Shown piece after piece: positions 35,909-47,032 of a stretch of 57,979 nucleotides of DNA. The position numbers and the translations under genes were made by a program. The first letter of the stretch is position 1. The number at the start of each line of letters is the position of its first letter. Source of the DNA: Ochromonas danica (lineage: Eukaryota; Sar; Chrysophyceae; Chromulinales; Chromulinaceae); assembly GCA_015146655.1 (NCBI GenBank), contig VKHL01000052.1, positions 125,352-183,330 on the forward strand. The letters are read 5' to 3'. Under the pieces are notes generated by a model, which had not been told where the DNA came from, did no database searches, and was given only the letters and a program-made list of their open reading frames with translations.

Positions 35909-37881
35909 CTACCACTCTTACCATCATCATGGTCATGGTCATTATCATTGTCTGACCTGTATTATTATGTTGAGCAGATTAGTTGTCTAGCAGTCTCACC
36001 CTCAGGACAATTGATCGCATCCAGTCAAGAAGGCACCATGCATTACAAAGGCATGGCCGCTCCAATCTTCATCTGGGAAGTACAAACAGGACGACGTCTA
36101 ATGGTATTACGTGGACTAGTACAACGTACTAATCTTATTGCCTTCTCACCAGATGAAGTCTTTCTATGTGGATGTGATGAAGATGGTCTACTTTATATCT
36201 ATGACTTAACAACAGGTGAAGTTATCTATGGACAGAAATTATTACATCCTATTTCTGTCTTATTATGGACAAGTCAAACGATTAAAGTTGGACATAATAT
36301 GACATATGAATTAATATATGGTATAGAATCAAATCTATATCAAGGTAAGTTAATCTATGATAGTATGCGTATGCAATGGAATATGACACAAAAGATATTC
36401 CAATTACCACCTTCTGGTGGATTAATACGAACAATGTTAACAATAGCACAATCATCATTAAATGTTGATAATGGATTATTTATCTATGTTGGTACAACAT
36501 CTGGTGAAATGATGGTTTATCGTAAAGATACGACAGTATTTCGTGCTTGTATTCCAGTATGTACAAATGGTTTACAAGATATTGTAGTCTGTCATCAGGA
36601 TGGGAGTATATTATGTGGTGGTGGTGATGGAATCATTGTAAAGTTACAAGGTCGTGATATGGCATGGCAAAAGATACGTGAGGTAAGACTTATTAAGTTA
36701 ACGCCACCCCCTAGGTAGTGAGTGTACTGATAGTAATGTTAATGTATATGATGTAATAGATACGATTAGATGGTGGTATTCGTTCATTAAGTTTATCAAC
36801 CAATGAATTAGAAGTTCTTATATCATCTAGTACAGGTGTAATTCATCGTATGTTATGTTCTGACTTTACACATCATCCATTAACAATTAGTAATAATAGT
36901 ACTATTACTACTATAGCAACTTGCCCTTATCATATTAACTATTTTGTTACGGGTACAAGTAATGGTGAAATAAGATTATGGGATCTATCTGATTATGATT
37001 GTTTATCAATATTTAAACAAAATAATAAAACATCAGGTAGTGTATTATGTTTACAAATGATTTCCAATGATCGTATATTAGCAGGTTGGCAAGATGGTTC
37101 ATTAACTTGTTCAAGTTTTCAAGGACAATTATTATGGTTTATACCCATTGCACATCGTGATGGAACGACTACATTACATGCCTATCTTGGTAGTGGTAGT
37201 GATATGAATACTACTACCAACGCTAATAACACATCTAGTTTACAATATATTGTAACAGGTGGTATGGATGGTGCAATACGTATTTGGAAATTATCAAATC
37301 GTGAATTAATAACACAATATACTGAACATCGTAAAGGTGTTTCTAAAGTATTAATTGATCAACAAAGTCCTAATATTGTTCATTCTGTTGGTAAAGATTG
37401 TTCTGTCTTATCATATGATTTGAAAGCTAATCGACGTTTAGTTTGTCATATCATGACAACTGGATTAATGACATCTATGACACAACGTTTACAACGTGAA
37501 TATGAATTAATTACATGTGATTCATTAGGACGTTTACTCTATTGGGATATTGATTATCGTGATCCTGTTTATATGATACAAGATCCTAATCATTCATTAA
37601 TTCATATTTGTACAATATCACCAAGTGGACGTTATATTGCCTTTGCTGGTAATGATCAAGTTGTAAAAGTTTTAGATGAATTAACCCATCGTGTAATTGC
37701 TTTAGGACAAAGTCATTGTGCAGAAATCTTATCATTAGCATGGACATCTGATGAAAAGCAAGTCATTTCAGGAGGTGCAGATACTTGTTTATCTATCTGG
37801 AATTTCTATCTTGGTGGAGAAGAACCTACAACAAGTAATGACAACAACAACTATACTACTAGTAACAATAGTCGGAAATAA
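35156..37881 (+). CDS. CFAP52: CFAP52 (WDR16), ciliary WD40 protein
   Basis: Exons 35156-35454, 35524-35599, 35978-36682 and 36760-37881 join in frame to 733 residues (human about 620); the extra length is an Ala/Thr-rich N-terminal extension plus loops. WD40 blades recur through the protein: ISCLAVSPSGQLIASSQ, FIWEVQTGRRLMVLRG, FVTGTSNGEIRLWDLS, IVTGGMDGAIRIWKLS, ISGGADTCLSIWNF. Diagnostic family strings include FLRGHDMAISCLAVS, TTSGEMMVYRKDT and LLWFIPIAHRDGTTTLHAY (family: GRLMYVINNAHRIGVTAIA). CFAP52 is a microtubule inner protein of motile ciliary doublets. The long second intron (378 nt) contains CCT- and CA-rich repeats. The first intron (69 nt) is inferred from phase and a CTGAC branch-like site. 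Confidence 0.92.
35854..35907. repeat. (CA)n microsatellite in CFAP52 intron
   Basis: About 27 CA units, 70 nt before the acceptor of exon 3. Unlike the other intronic dinucleotide repeats here, the sense strand reads CA rather than UG. Confidence 0.97.
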
Positions 37882-37955
37882 GACTGTGTATTAGTAAATT
37901 AACTCTTTTTTGACACAGCATTATTATCATTATCGAGTAGAGTGAGTGAGAGAGA

Positions 37956-37991
<36 letters not shown>

Positions 37992-38974
37992 AGATGATGA
38001 TGATGATGCCAATGACTTTACATACTCTTCTCACTCTACTCTATTCGATTTTTACGATTTATTTATTTATATATATATATACATACACACACGAAGAATA
38101 GTTTAGCATGAATAGAATGAATTTACTTGCAAGGAAGATCTTCGTAATGAAATAATACCAACCGTGTGAGGTGTAAACTCTGCTTAAGCCTCGCTTAGGA
38201 TGACATAAGATCAAGACATACTGTACCATACCACACCACGGTGTACTCGAACACGATCTCGTTGCCGATCGATCATCGAGAGGAAAGAAAGAAAGAAAGA
38301 AAGGATTTTTGATTGATTGCTTAACAACTTAAGAAAGAGAACATCAGGATTGCTTGCTTGATGAGAAAGTTTTTGTCCAAGGGTTAGTTAGGTCTATTAG
38401 ATTTGAAAATAATCAAATCAAATCAGATCAGATCAGATCAACCAGAGGCATGATGTATATGTGTAGGTGTAGGTGCAAATACAATACCAATAGGTCATAG
38501 TTATAATAATAGAGATATGTAGAAGAGAACAGAGGAAGAGAGTTAAAAGCACAGGCTACGAGAAGTGCCAATACAAGTTAAGACAGAAGATAGGATACGA
38601 TAAGATAGGATAGGATAGGATAGGGAAAAAACAAGACTATCATATCAAATATCCGCATCAATATACACATTACATACACACACACCAATACTTCTTCATT
38701 CATAGTGAGTATGATGGAATCACCACTTGTCTACCACCAGTACCAGTAACCAGCATCACCAGTAGAAGAAGAAGAACAAGGTTAGGCTAGGCTAGGCTAG
38801 GCTAGTAGTATAATACACCACCCACCAGCAATAAAACAGAAACCAGCTTGTTATTGGAGGAGATACAATAGAATGGCGGGCTGGTGGGGAGGGGTGGGAG
38901 GTAGGGAGGGTATAAACAACACAACGAAAGAGAGAGAGATACTTCGAAAACACTTAACACTTCATAATAAGTCA
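37882..38974. other. Convergent intergenic region with several simple repeats
   Basis: No gene. Short tandem repeats: (GTA)n then (GAT)n at about 37951-38016; (GAAA)n near 38283-38303; ATCAA/ATCAG pentamers near 38407-38442; GGATA units near 38585-38626; GGCTA units near 38785-38806. A low-complexity boundary between CFAP52 and the GAF gene. Confidence 0.75.
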
Positions 38975-41331
38975 TCAGGATGTAAATGTTGTATTACTCT
39001 GACTAGGTCGAACAGCATTTGTTGTAGTAGAGGTAGTACTTAAACTTGTTGGAAGAACTTGATTACTTCGAAATATTGAACTAAAGACTTTTCGAATAAA
39101 TCCTACAGGAGAAGCTGAGGATATCTTCTCAGCAACCATACGAACAGATTCCGCTGGAACGATTTGTGAGAGACTACTAACACTCTTCCCACCATTAGTT
39201 GAACGTTGCAATAATGGTGGTGGTTGTGGTGAGGAGGAGGAGGATGACTGATCCTTGGCCTTTCCTTTTGAACTATTAGTAGTTGATACCTCTACTGAAC
39301 TATCACTGGATATAGCCGTTGCATCAGAACATTTTCGTTCATCATCATGATCATGATGACCATAACCACTACCACTACCACGATGAGATGAACTACCACC
39401 ATCATCTAATCCAATCAGATGATTAGATTTCATATTAAATGTACATGGTACTTTACTAGCACGTGTTGATGAAACAACAGCAAATCTTGCAATTGCTGCT
39501 GATGTCCATGCAAAGTTTAATTGACCATTATCATCTTGTTTCCATGAGATATTCCTAGAGGATGATGATTTATTAGATTGTTTCATACTATTATAAACAT
39601 GAAGAAGACCATTACTATTACTATCATCATTATTAACTGCTGTTTGATGACGATATTGACATGGTATTTCATAAGAGAATTTAATTAAATAATGATCTTG
39701 TAATCCTGGTTCTGTCATATCTACATGTCCTTCACCATTAATACTATCTAAAATTGATTTAATAATAATTGTTTTACTATGAAAGATTGTATCTTCACAT
39801 AGTTTTTGATTTAAATAGCTCTTGGTTGTTGTTGTTCTTGTTGGCTTCCCATTATTAGTGGGAGAAGTAGTAGTTGTTGCAGTAGTAGTAGTGGTAGTAG
39901 AACAAGGTCTAGTTAATAACACGACTAAAGATAAGGTACCCGTCTTCATACTAGAGGAGGAGGAGGTGGTGGTAGTGGTGGAGGAGGAGGGTGGTAATAA
40001 TGATGATCCTTTCTCAGATTTAGCACTTATTGATTGAATACCTCCTGTTAGATTGTTTGTTTTGGATGCTACTATGATAGTTGGTGATGTTATCCAAGGT
40101 AACAATGAACTACTAGCAGTAGTAGTAGTAGTAGTACTAGTAGTAGTAGTGCTAGTAGTACTATTAGTAGTAGTATAGCTATCCACTGCACTATGACTGC
40201 CACCACTACCTGTAGTGTTAGAGGTAGTGTTAGAGGTAGTGTTAGTGACATTACAGCCTGTAATACCACCACGAGGTTTCTCAATAGTAGCAAGAAATTG
40301 TATCTTAGAACAATCTTCTAATAGAAACATTAAAGCACAAGCTATAACAACTTCTAAACTCTTCCAATCAATTTGAATCTCACTAGCTTCTAACTTCTCT
40401 GACATCTCCCAATCTACTATACCAGACCATTGATTACATAATACATTTTCTGGTTGGAAGAGATCCATTAAGAGACAACTTGGAATCAATCCTCTTCGAC
40501 TAGTACTAGTAGTAATAGTTGTAGTAGTGGTAGTAGTAGGAGGAGGAGGTGATGGTGGAGGAGGAGGAGGTGTTAGCATAGTCTTAACATGTTTCATCAT
40601 TTCTGTTATTTGAATCACAATATCCATTTCTTTGATTAATGATATCAATTTCACATAAAAAAGTTTCCTTTGATGAATCAAATTGTTTAATCCTAAATCT
40701 AATTGTATTCTTTCCATTCCTAAATTAACTAATTCTTCATTTTCTTCATCATCATCATTATGTATGAATTGTTTAGCTGTCTCATATAGATTATGAGCAT
40801 TCTTTCCTAATATTAAACAATCTTCTTTTGCCTTAATTAGACTTATTGCTATTCTCTTATTCACTTCTTGTATATGTTGTAATAGAACATTACGTTGATT
40901 TAATACTTCTTTACGTCTATTCTCTATAACTTGTGAGATGAGACATGCTATATCTTGTAAGATTAACATTTTCTTCTCATCAAAATCATATCTTGGCATA
41001 GGATCTACTAGACATAGACAACCTATTTTCATACCTTGTACTATTATTGAAGCCACAGCATAAAATCGTCCTATACCATGGGTTGAGGAATAGAGACGTA
41101 GATTATGAAACCGTGGATCTTTATTAACATCTTCAGTAACAATAACAGGTGGTGCCATCTCAAGGATAACATAACTACCTAGAGATTGATTACGTGTAAT
41201 CTCTGAACAAGTGCATCCGATAGCAGATTTAAACCAACAACGATATGTATCAATTAGAGAAATCAGACAGATCTTTGTCTATAGAATACACACACACACA
41301 TACACACATAGCACACACACATACATACACA

Positions 41332-41416
<85 letters not shown>

Positions 41417-41674
41417 CAAACACAAATAGAATCATTAATAAATCAATAAAGCCAATAAATGCACAAAATGAAGGAAATAAATGTTTCTCACCTTAAAGAT
41501 ACGATAACAGAGTTGTGTATATCTATCAAAGATAGGATCATTAGGATTAGAATCTAATAATTGACATTCTCTTAAAACTGCTAATCGTTCAGCTTCATGA
41601 CATGGAATAGGAACTTGTAGATTAAGAAGATGTTCTTGATCTTCTTCACTGAGGTTATAGATCTTTGTTACCAT
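38975..41674 (-). CDS. GAF-domain protein with degenerate histidine-kinase-like region
   Basis: Exons 41674-41492 and 41278-38975 (intron 213 nt with a CA repeat) join in phase 0 to about 828 residues; the splice restores CYRIFK|TKICLISLIDTYRCWFKS, the centre of a GAF domain. The N-terminus EAERLAVLRECQLLDSNPNDPIFDR and later VTEDVNKDPRFHNLRL, GIGRFYAVASI and GCLCLVDPMPR match the bacterial-type free-standing GAF found in sensor kinases, which binds small ligands or chromophores. After it come long helices (about 190-330) without a recognisable H-box, then EIQIDWKSLEVVIACALMFLLEDCSKI, which resembles a kinase N-box but lacks the conserved Asn-x-x-x-Lys; G boxes were not found. The C-terminal half is Ser/Thr-rich and disordered. 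Probably a signalling scaffold or pseudokinase. Divergent from B9D1. Confidence 0.82.
41288..41415. repeat. (CA)n microsatellite in GAF-gene intron
   Basis: CA repeat with scattered TA and GCA interruptions at its left end. In the minus-strand transcript it is (UG)n and stops about 8 nt before the acceptor at 41279, where a pyrimidine tract would normally be. Confidence 0.97.
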
Positions 41675-42315
41675 TTAGTATGATGATGATGATGATGATG
41701 ATAGTAATAAGAGAATAGAGTTGTATGGAATATGGCAATCGATAATGATGATGATAATAATAATAATATTTTATTTTATTGTAATTTATTTATCAGCAGC
41801 AGAACATATTCTATTTCTTTCTTCTTATTCTGTTATTATTATGATGATGATTTGTTTTGAAGAGTTTGAATAGATAAGATAAGAAGATAGAGTGAGTGAG
41901 TAGTAGTAGTTGCAGTAGACTAATTGACTTCTTATGATTTTTTTCCCCTTCTCTTAATAGGTCAAGTAGTAGAGGATGGTGATAGTCCAAGATGATGTTC
42001 CAATGTTGCAAGAAGGAAGTGATGACAGAGAGTATCAACGGAACCAAACTGAAAAACACTGAAAAACGCGCTGTTTTTTTTGTGCTTTTGTTGTTTTGTT
42101 TCTTCGTGTTTCGGAGGGAAACGCTCCCACGCATTACAATAATAGGACATTGTGCACATGGAATGAATCCTGCGCATCACAATAATATGAGGACGAGAAA
42201 TGAGCGTTTTGAATTCAGAACTATATACAGACTTGATTCATAGGACAGACAGTCTTAGCCTAACTATCTATCTGTCTATCTATATCCTTTCTATTCTATC
42301 TTCCTTGAGTCTGTC
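41675..42315. promoter_or_regulatory. Divergent promoter between GAF gene and B9D1
   Basis: Contains GAT trinucleotides next to the GAF start and, at 42048-42070, a tandem ACTGAAAAACACTGAAAAACG ending in ACGCG followed by a T-run. A related ATGAAAAACGCGTTTC sits at 53098 in another divergent promoter. I did not find a clear X-box of the RFX type expected for a ciliary gene. Confidence 0.4.
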
Positions 42316-43049
42316 ATGGAAGCTCAAGAATCTTCTTTCATCATCCAATGTCTTGGACAAATTGATCGTGGTAGTTTTGGCAATAATGACTATCTCTATT
42401 GCCGTTATTCTTTTTCCTTTGGCAATGACTGGATGATTATAGCAGGTTTAGATAATGGATTATCCCAGACAGCATGTCGGAATAACCTCTCACCTGATAG
42501 TAATGAGGTCATTTGGAATTTCCCTGTTGATCTAACCTTCCGTGCCACTAATGTCCATGGATGGCCTCGTATGGCCATCTCAGTCTATGGTATTGACTAT
42601 TGGGGGAGAGACATTATCTATGGATATGGCTCAGTTCTCATACCTTTGACTAGTGGACCACACACTCTGGAAGTGCCAATGTTTGCTCCTATTGCTAACT
42701 CAACTTTCAATGACTTCATGTCTTGGCTTATGGGTAATCCACCTGAGGTAAATACTCTTCCTTCTTACTGCTATGGTTCCTATTAGGTGGTGTGTTAATG
42801 ATATGGTATGATATTCTTGTGTTGTTGTTGTTAGTTCTTTGATGCACGATTTGTTTGTCAAGGTGAAGGAAGAGAAGTTGTTCGTACACGATCTACTGGC
42901 AAAGTCTACCTCACTCTCAATGTGGTTATCAAAGGTAGAGAAGAGTCTCTTATTCATTATCCTTGTTTTGGACTTGTTGTTAATCATATTAATTGAATTG
43001 TGTTGTTTCGTCAGGATTGGAACGATTTGGTTTCACCATGTCTCGATGA
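42316..43049 (+). CDS. B9D1: B9D1, ciliary transition-zone protein
   Basis: Exons 42316-42747, 42835-42934 and 43015-43049 join in frame (phases 0, 1) to 188 residues, close to the human 204. The B9 (C2-like) domain is complete: GQIDRGSFGNNDYLYCRYSF, NDWMIIAGLDNGLSQTA, VIWNFPVDLTFRATNVHGWP, AISVYGIDYWGRDIIYGYG and the diagnostic end FVCQGEGREVVRTRSTGKVYL. B9D1 works with B9D2 and MKS1 in the MKS module at the ciliary gate, controlling which membrane proteins enter the cilium. The last exon adds only LERFGFTMSR, so the human C-terminal tail is absent. With CFAP52 it shows the organism builds a cilium. ATG 42316. Confidence 0.95.
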
Positions 43050-43362
43050 CCAACCATCAGCATCTGATAATGGTATGATATGGTAGATGATGACTGATCA
43101 ACATCTATCAGTGAATGAGTGATGAAATAGATATAGTAAATATCAATGTAAATAACAAAACCTCATTTAGTTCACCATATCATATAGTAGTGAGTATGAT
43201 GCTCTCTCTCTTTCTCTAGTCACAGTTTACAGAGATCAAGACTACACAATGCGTGTTCAAAAAAGTAGAATGCAGTCTTGTTAATGTTAACTTCAATTTC
43301 TACCGCGACTGCGAGGGCATTAAGTTGGACAGTGAGAAGTAGAGGCTGAGTGAGTGAGCACT
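43050..43362. other. Short convergent intergenic region
   Basis: Flanks of B9D1 and the COX7a-like gene. No feature beyond AT-rich sequence and a CT-run near 43203. Confidence 0.6.
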
Positions 43363-43922
43363 TTAGTTCTTCTTGTTGAGGCGGAAGATCATCTCAACAA
43401 GACCCTTGAGGACAAGGGTAATACCCACACCAGTGCCAACAAGGCCAAAAGCGGCGAGGAACCTGTCTCCAGGCTCCTTGAGGTAAGTGGGGTTAGCAGC
43501 ACCTATTAGGTAGGTAATAATAATATTAAGAAATTAGGAGGTTAGTGAGTAATATTGAATAAGAGGACCAACAAGGTCAATACAGTCATTACAAGGTTAT
43601 AGCAAAAAAGAATAATAAAATCATCATGCATAGCATACCATAAGCATAGCATACCATGAGAAATTAATAATAATATTAATTTTAATATTTTCTATTTGAT
43701 AAATATGATGTCTAGAAGATGATAAAAGAGAGAGAATAGAAAAAGAACAGAAACAGACGAACAGATTGACAATTGTCATGCAAAGGCGAAACAGCCTATT
43801 TTACCTTCGCTGTAGGTCTTGTAGTACTTCTCTCTCTTGGCAAAGATACCACCAGTGGAGAGCTTGCGAGACTGCTGGGTAGCAGTGTTAATAACAGATC
43901 GGGTAATTCTTGAGCCAATCAT
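43363..43922 (-). CDS. Small mitochondrial inner-membrane protein, cytochrome c oxidase subunit 7a-like
   Basis: Exons 43922-43805 and 43502-43363 join in phase 1 to 85 residues; the 302-nt intron is AT-rich. The N-terminus MIGSRITRSVINTATQQSRKL is basic and acid-free, a mitochondrial presequence. The mature part is REKYYKTYSEGAANPTYLKE, then PGDRFLAAFGLVGTGVGITLVLKGLVEM, a single transmembrane helix, and ends RLNKKN. The order R-E-K ... T-Y-L-K ... D ... G-T-G ... K-K resembles plant and animal COX7a, a nuclear-encoded accessory subunit of complex IV. Similarity is short, so another respiratory-chain subunit is possible. Codons are GC-ending as in highly expressed genes. The ATG at 43922 is preferred; the frame upstream is intergenic. 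Divergent from METTL26. Confidence 0.72.
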
Positions 43923-44254
43923 GATGATTTTATTTTTTTTCTTGTGGGAAAGGAAGGCAAGTTGATGACCTTTGCTCTTGATCTCCGCACTGCCGGCAAT
44001 GCATGCCAACAACACAGCACAGAGCACCTCGGCAGAATGACACAGTGCGCAGTGTAAAAGTTGAAACTATCACTTGTAAACATCATAATTCATGAGTTTC
44101 AAACACTGCTTGACTTCTACCACGCAGACAGATCCTCTTCCCGCTCTACCGCAAACAACAGCTTCCGCTCACACGCAGCAAAACAATAAACGAGTTAGTC
44201 TATTGTTGGTTTGCGTGGTAAAACAGAAATTGGTTGATGATTATCTAATTCCAA

Positions 44255-44935
44255 ATGGAAAGAAAGCAATGCTATGCGTCAGATAAGAACAAAGGTCCTA
44301 TTCTGGAGGTCTTAAGACAAAGAGTAGAGTCACGTCAAGGCGCTGGTGGTGACTCGCCACGTCTACTTGAGATAGCATCAGGTACTGGAGAACATGCACA
44401 CCACTTTGCCTCAGCACTACCTTATCTCTCCTATCAGCCCACAGAACCTATGAGAGAGATGCATGACTCAATAAGAGCATGGACATCTGATCTGAGTAAT
44501 GTTCTTCCTCCTATTGCTTTGGATATCAGTCAGCCTCAAGATGCGAACCTTCTACTACCCGAGCCATTCCTACAACATGGTACAGATATCATACTGTGTA
44601 TTAATATGATCCATATCAGTCCTTTCCCATCGACTACCGACGGTTTATTCCAATTAGCTCAGCACTGTCTCACTGAGCAAGGTTTTCTGCTGACCTACGG
44701 ACCTTATCGCATGGCTGGACAGCTTGTGGAGAGCAATCAAGCCTTCGATAATCACTTAAAGAGTCAGAATGAAAACTGGGGGATTCGAGATCTTGAAGAC
44801 ATTGAAGCTATTGCTCAGAAGCATGGCATTGTACTGAGAGAAAGGATTGCTATGCCTGCTAATAACTTCTGCCTTGTCTTCACTAGGAATAATAGCAACA
44901 GCAGCAGCAGCAGCAGCAGCCACACGACTGACTGA
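44255..44935 (+). CDS. METTL26-like (DUF938) methyltransferase
   Basis: Single exon, 226 residues, ATG at 44255. Opening KNKGPILEVLRQRVES and motif I LLEIASGTGEHAHHFASALP are the DUF938 signature (bacterial members read VLEIGSGTGQHAVHFA); then YQPTEPMREMHDSIRAW, a DIILCINMIHISPF strand-helix characteristic of the family, and FLLTYGPYRMAGQ with FDNHLKSQNENWGIRDLEDI. These are class I SAM-dependent methyltransferases, probably cytosolic, whose substrate is still unclear. The C-terminus gains a Ser-rich tail from an AGC repeat that runs into a TGAC microsatellite including the stop. Family length is about 200-210. A possible upstream exon in 44092-44250 was not needed, as the frame there has no required motif. 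Confidence 0.9.
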   Translation: MERKQCYASDKNKGPILEVLRQRVESRQGAGGDSPRLLEIASGTGEHAHHFASALPYLSYQPTEPMREMHDSIRAWTSDLSNVLPPIALDISQPQDANLLLPEPFLQHGTDIILCINMIHISPFPSTTDGLFQLAQHCLTEQGFLLTYGPYRMAGQLVESNQAFDNHLKSQNENWGIRDLEDIEAIAQKHGIVLRERIAMPANNFCLVFTRNNSNSSSSSSSHTTD

Positions 44936-44990
44936 CTGACTGACTGACTGACTGAGCGTGACTGACTGACTGACTGACTGTGACTGACCG
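44927..44990. repeat. (TGAC)n tetranucleotide repeat
   Basis: TGAC/ACTG units interrupted by GAGCG and a single-base shift; begins over the stop codon of the METTL26-like gene, so that repeat-length changes could move the C-terminus. Confidence 0.92.
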
Positions 44991-45445
44991 ACCTGAACTA
45001 ACAAGAAGATTGCCGGTGGCACTTTGTGTTCTATTCGTTTGAACATAAGAACAGTATTTTCAAAACGTAAATATTAGATTTAGAATACTGAACACTTTCA
45101 ACTTCTACAACGACTTTAACCTCCAAAAGAGGTTAACCTCCAACAAGATTAACCAAAAGATATTAGACTGTGACCACTATAGTGGTAATTGCAATGACCG
45201 ATAATTGCGTGTAACATACACCACAAGTATGGATATTTTGAGCAAAATCATTAATTTGGAACAATTAACCTGCCCTTTACTGCCTATTGCAAGATGATGA
45301 GATGGTAATATAGAATCCTATAATAGAGGTCATCAAAAGAGAGCAGTAATGTAACTAAACAAAGGAAGCACGAAACATGATGATCTTATCTTAATTACTA
45401 TCCCCCATGAGTGTGGTGGTAAGAGATAGTAGATACCAACATACA
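44991..45445. other. Intergenic region
   Basis: No gene seen. Two AACCTCCAA-type words about 15 nt apart near 45118-45145, each followed by a TTAACC-like hexamer, may be regulatory. Confidence 0.45.
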
Positions 45446-45461
45446 CTACAATACAATACAC

Positions 45462-45789
45462 TCCAACCCCCAAAACGACCACCACTTTCCCTTTAGTTTA
45501 CTTAGTTTTTCAACGCAACGTTTTTTGTTCGACACATGCAGAGGAATCAGCTGCTGCTTGCCATCTTCAAACAAACCTCCCTGACAGGCACCTCCATCAC
45601 AGTTCGCTATCAGATCAGCAATAGCTTGAGGAAGACCAGCTCCCAGCAAAGCCGAGGCATACTCGCTCTGACTCATGTTCACATTCGGCGGAATGGTGCG
45701 ACCAGCTTGAGTACTCAACTTGGCTTCCAACTTGCTCTGTTTGAATAGTAACACAGACACCGGACCTTCCGCGAAGGTTATCCTCACAG
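45462..45789 (-). pseudogene. QOR2-like (NmrA/SDR) C-terminal piece, inverted partial copy
   Basis: Minus-strand reading adjoining the assembly gap. It gives FKQSKLEAKLSTQAGRTIPPN then NMSQSEYASALLGAGLPQAI and ADLIANCDGGACQGGLFEDG, matching the C-terminus of E. coli QorB-type NAD(P)H:quinone oxidoreductase (family: NLSEADFAAALKSVGLP, GASKGGLFDDSKTLSKLIG). Positions 45554-45684 are a perfect inverted copy of 46590-46720. Beyond the shared part this copy differs: an extra CAG, a 25-nt or so loss before CCTCTGCATGTGT, and then unrelated sequence, so its C-terminus is abnormal (ends ...WWSFWGLECIVL). It may be a damaged duplicate or a misassembly at the gap edge. The N-terminal Rossmann fold would lie in the Ns. 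Confidence 0.55.
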
Positions 45790-46589
45790 NNNNNNNNNNN
45801 NNNNNNNNNNNNNNNNNNNNNNNNNNNNNNNNNNNNNNNNNNNNNNNNNNNNNNNNNNNNNNNNNNNNNNNNNNNNNNNNNNNNNNNNNNNNNNNNNNNN
45901 NNNNNNNNNNNNNNNNNNNNNNNNNNNNNNNNNNNNNNNNNNNNNNNNNNNNNNNNNNNNNNNNNNNNNNNNNNNNNNNNNNNNNNNNNNNNNNNNNNNN
46001 NNNNNNNNNNNNNNNNNNNNNNNNNNNNNNNNNNNNNNNNNNNNNNNNNNNNNNNNNNNNNNNNNNNNNNNNNNNNNNNNNNNNNNNNNNNNNNNNNNNN
46101 NNNNNNNNNNNNNNNNNNNNNNNNNNNNNNNNNNNNNNNNNNNNNNNNNNNNNNNNNNNNNNNNNNNNNNNNNNNNNNNNNNNNNNNNNNNNNNNNNNNN
46201 NNNNNNNNNNNNNNNNNNNNNNNNNNNNNNNNNNNNNNNNNNNNNNNNNNNNNNNNNNNNNNNNNNNNNNNNNNNNNNNNNNNNNNNNNNNNNNNNNNNN
46301 NNNNNNNNNNNNNNNNNNNNNNNNNNNNNNNNNNNNNNNNNNNNNNNNNNNNNNNNNNNNNNNNNNNNNNNNNNNNNNNNNNNNNNNNNNNNNNNNNNNN
46401 NNNNNNNNNNNNNNNNNNNNNNNNNNNNNNNNNNNNNNNNNNNNNNNNNNNNNNNNNNNNNNNNNNNNNNNNNNNNNNNNNNNNNNNNNNNNNNNNNNNN
46501 NNNNNNNNNNNNNNNNNNNNNNNNNNNNNNNNNNNNNNNNNNNNNNNNNNNNNNNNNNNNNNNNNNNNNNNNNNNNNNNNNNNNNNNNN
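45790..46589. other. Assembly gap of exactly 800 N
   Basis: Run of N between the arms of the inverted repeat. Its content is unknown; the missing N-terminal part of one or two QOR2-like genes probably lies here. Confidence 0.99.
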
Positions 46590-46789
46590 ATGTGAACATG
46601 AGTCAGAGCGAGTATGCCTCGGCTTTGCTGGGAGCTGGTCTTCCTCAAGCTATTGCTGATCTGATAGCGAACTGTGATGGAGGTGCCTGTCAGGGAGGTT
46701 TGTTTGAAGATGGCAAGCAGCTGAGTCGTCTGATTGGACATGGCACGACTCCTCTGCATGTGTTGATCAAGAGAGCATTACAAGTCTAA
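46590..46789 (+). CDS. QOR2-like NAD(P)H:quinone oxidoreductase, C-terminal end only
   Basis: About 65 codons directly after the gap, ending with TAA at 46789: MSQSEYASALLGAGLPQAIA, DLIANCDGGACQGGLFEDGK, QLSRLIGHGTTPLHVLIKRA, LQV. All three blocks match the QorB/QOR2 C-terminus, including the G-G-L-F-x-D and L-I-G-x-x-T-T motifs. The family is an atypical SDR of the NmrA type that reduces quinones with NADPH and protects from their redox cycling. The start shown by the first ATG is not the true start; the gene is cut by the gap. Unlike the inverted copy at 45462-45789, this end looks intact. Confidence 0.82.
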
Positions 46790-47032
46790 GGAGAGGAAGG
46801 TAGTGATAGTGGTGAATCAGTGGTCATAACCAATCAATCACATCTCCGGACAATAACAATCGTAGTAGCACGATCTACTCAAACAAATACTGTAGTAAAC
46901 ACTAATAAACTGCTCCAAGTGTATGGCATCTGCTGTTTGAACTTCACTTCTGCCGTTATATTCTTTGTTAAAGAAAGAGGTTAATTCTCTAGTCCCATTA
47001 GGTTTGTAATTCACCCCCCCAAAAAATGTGGA

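Noticed and set aside
45720-46599. Long frames across the N gap on both strands
   Set aside because: They exist only because Ns were translated as unknown residues.
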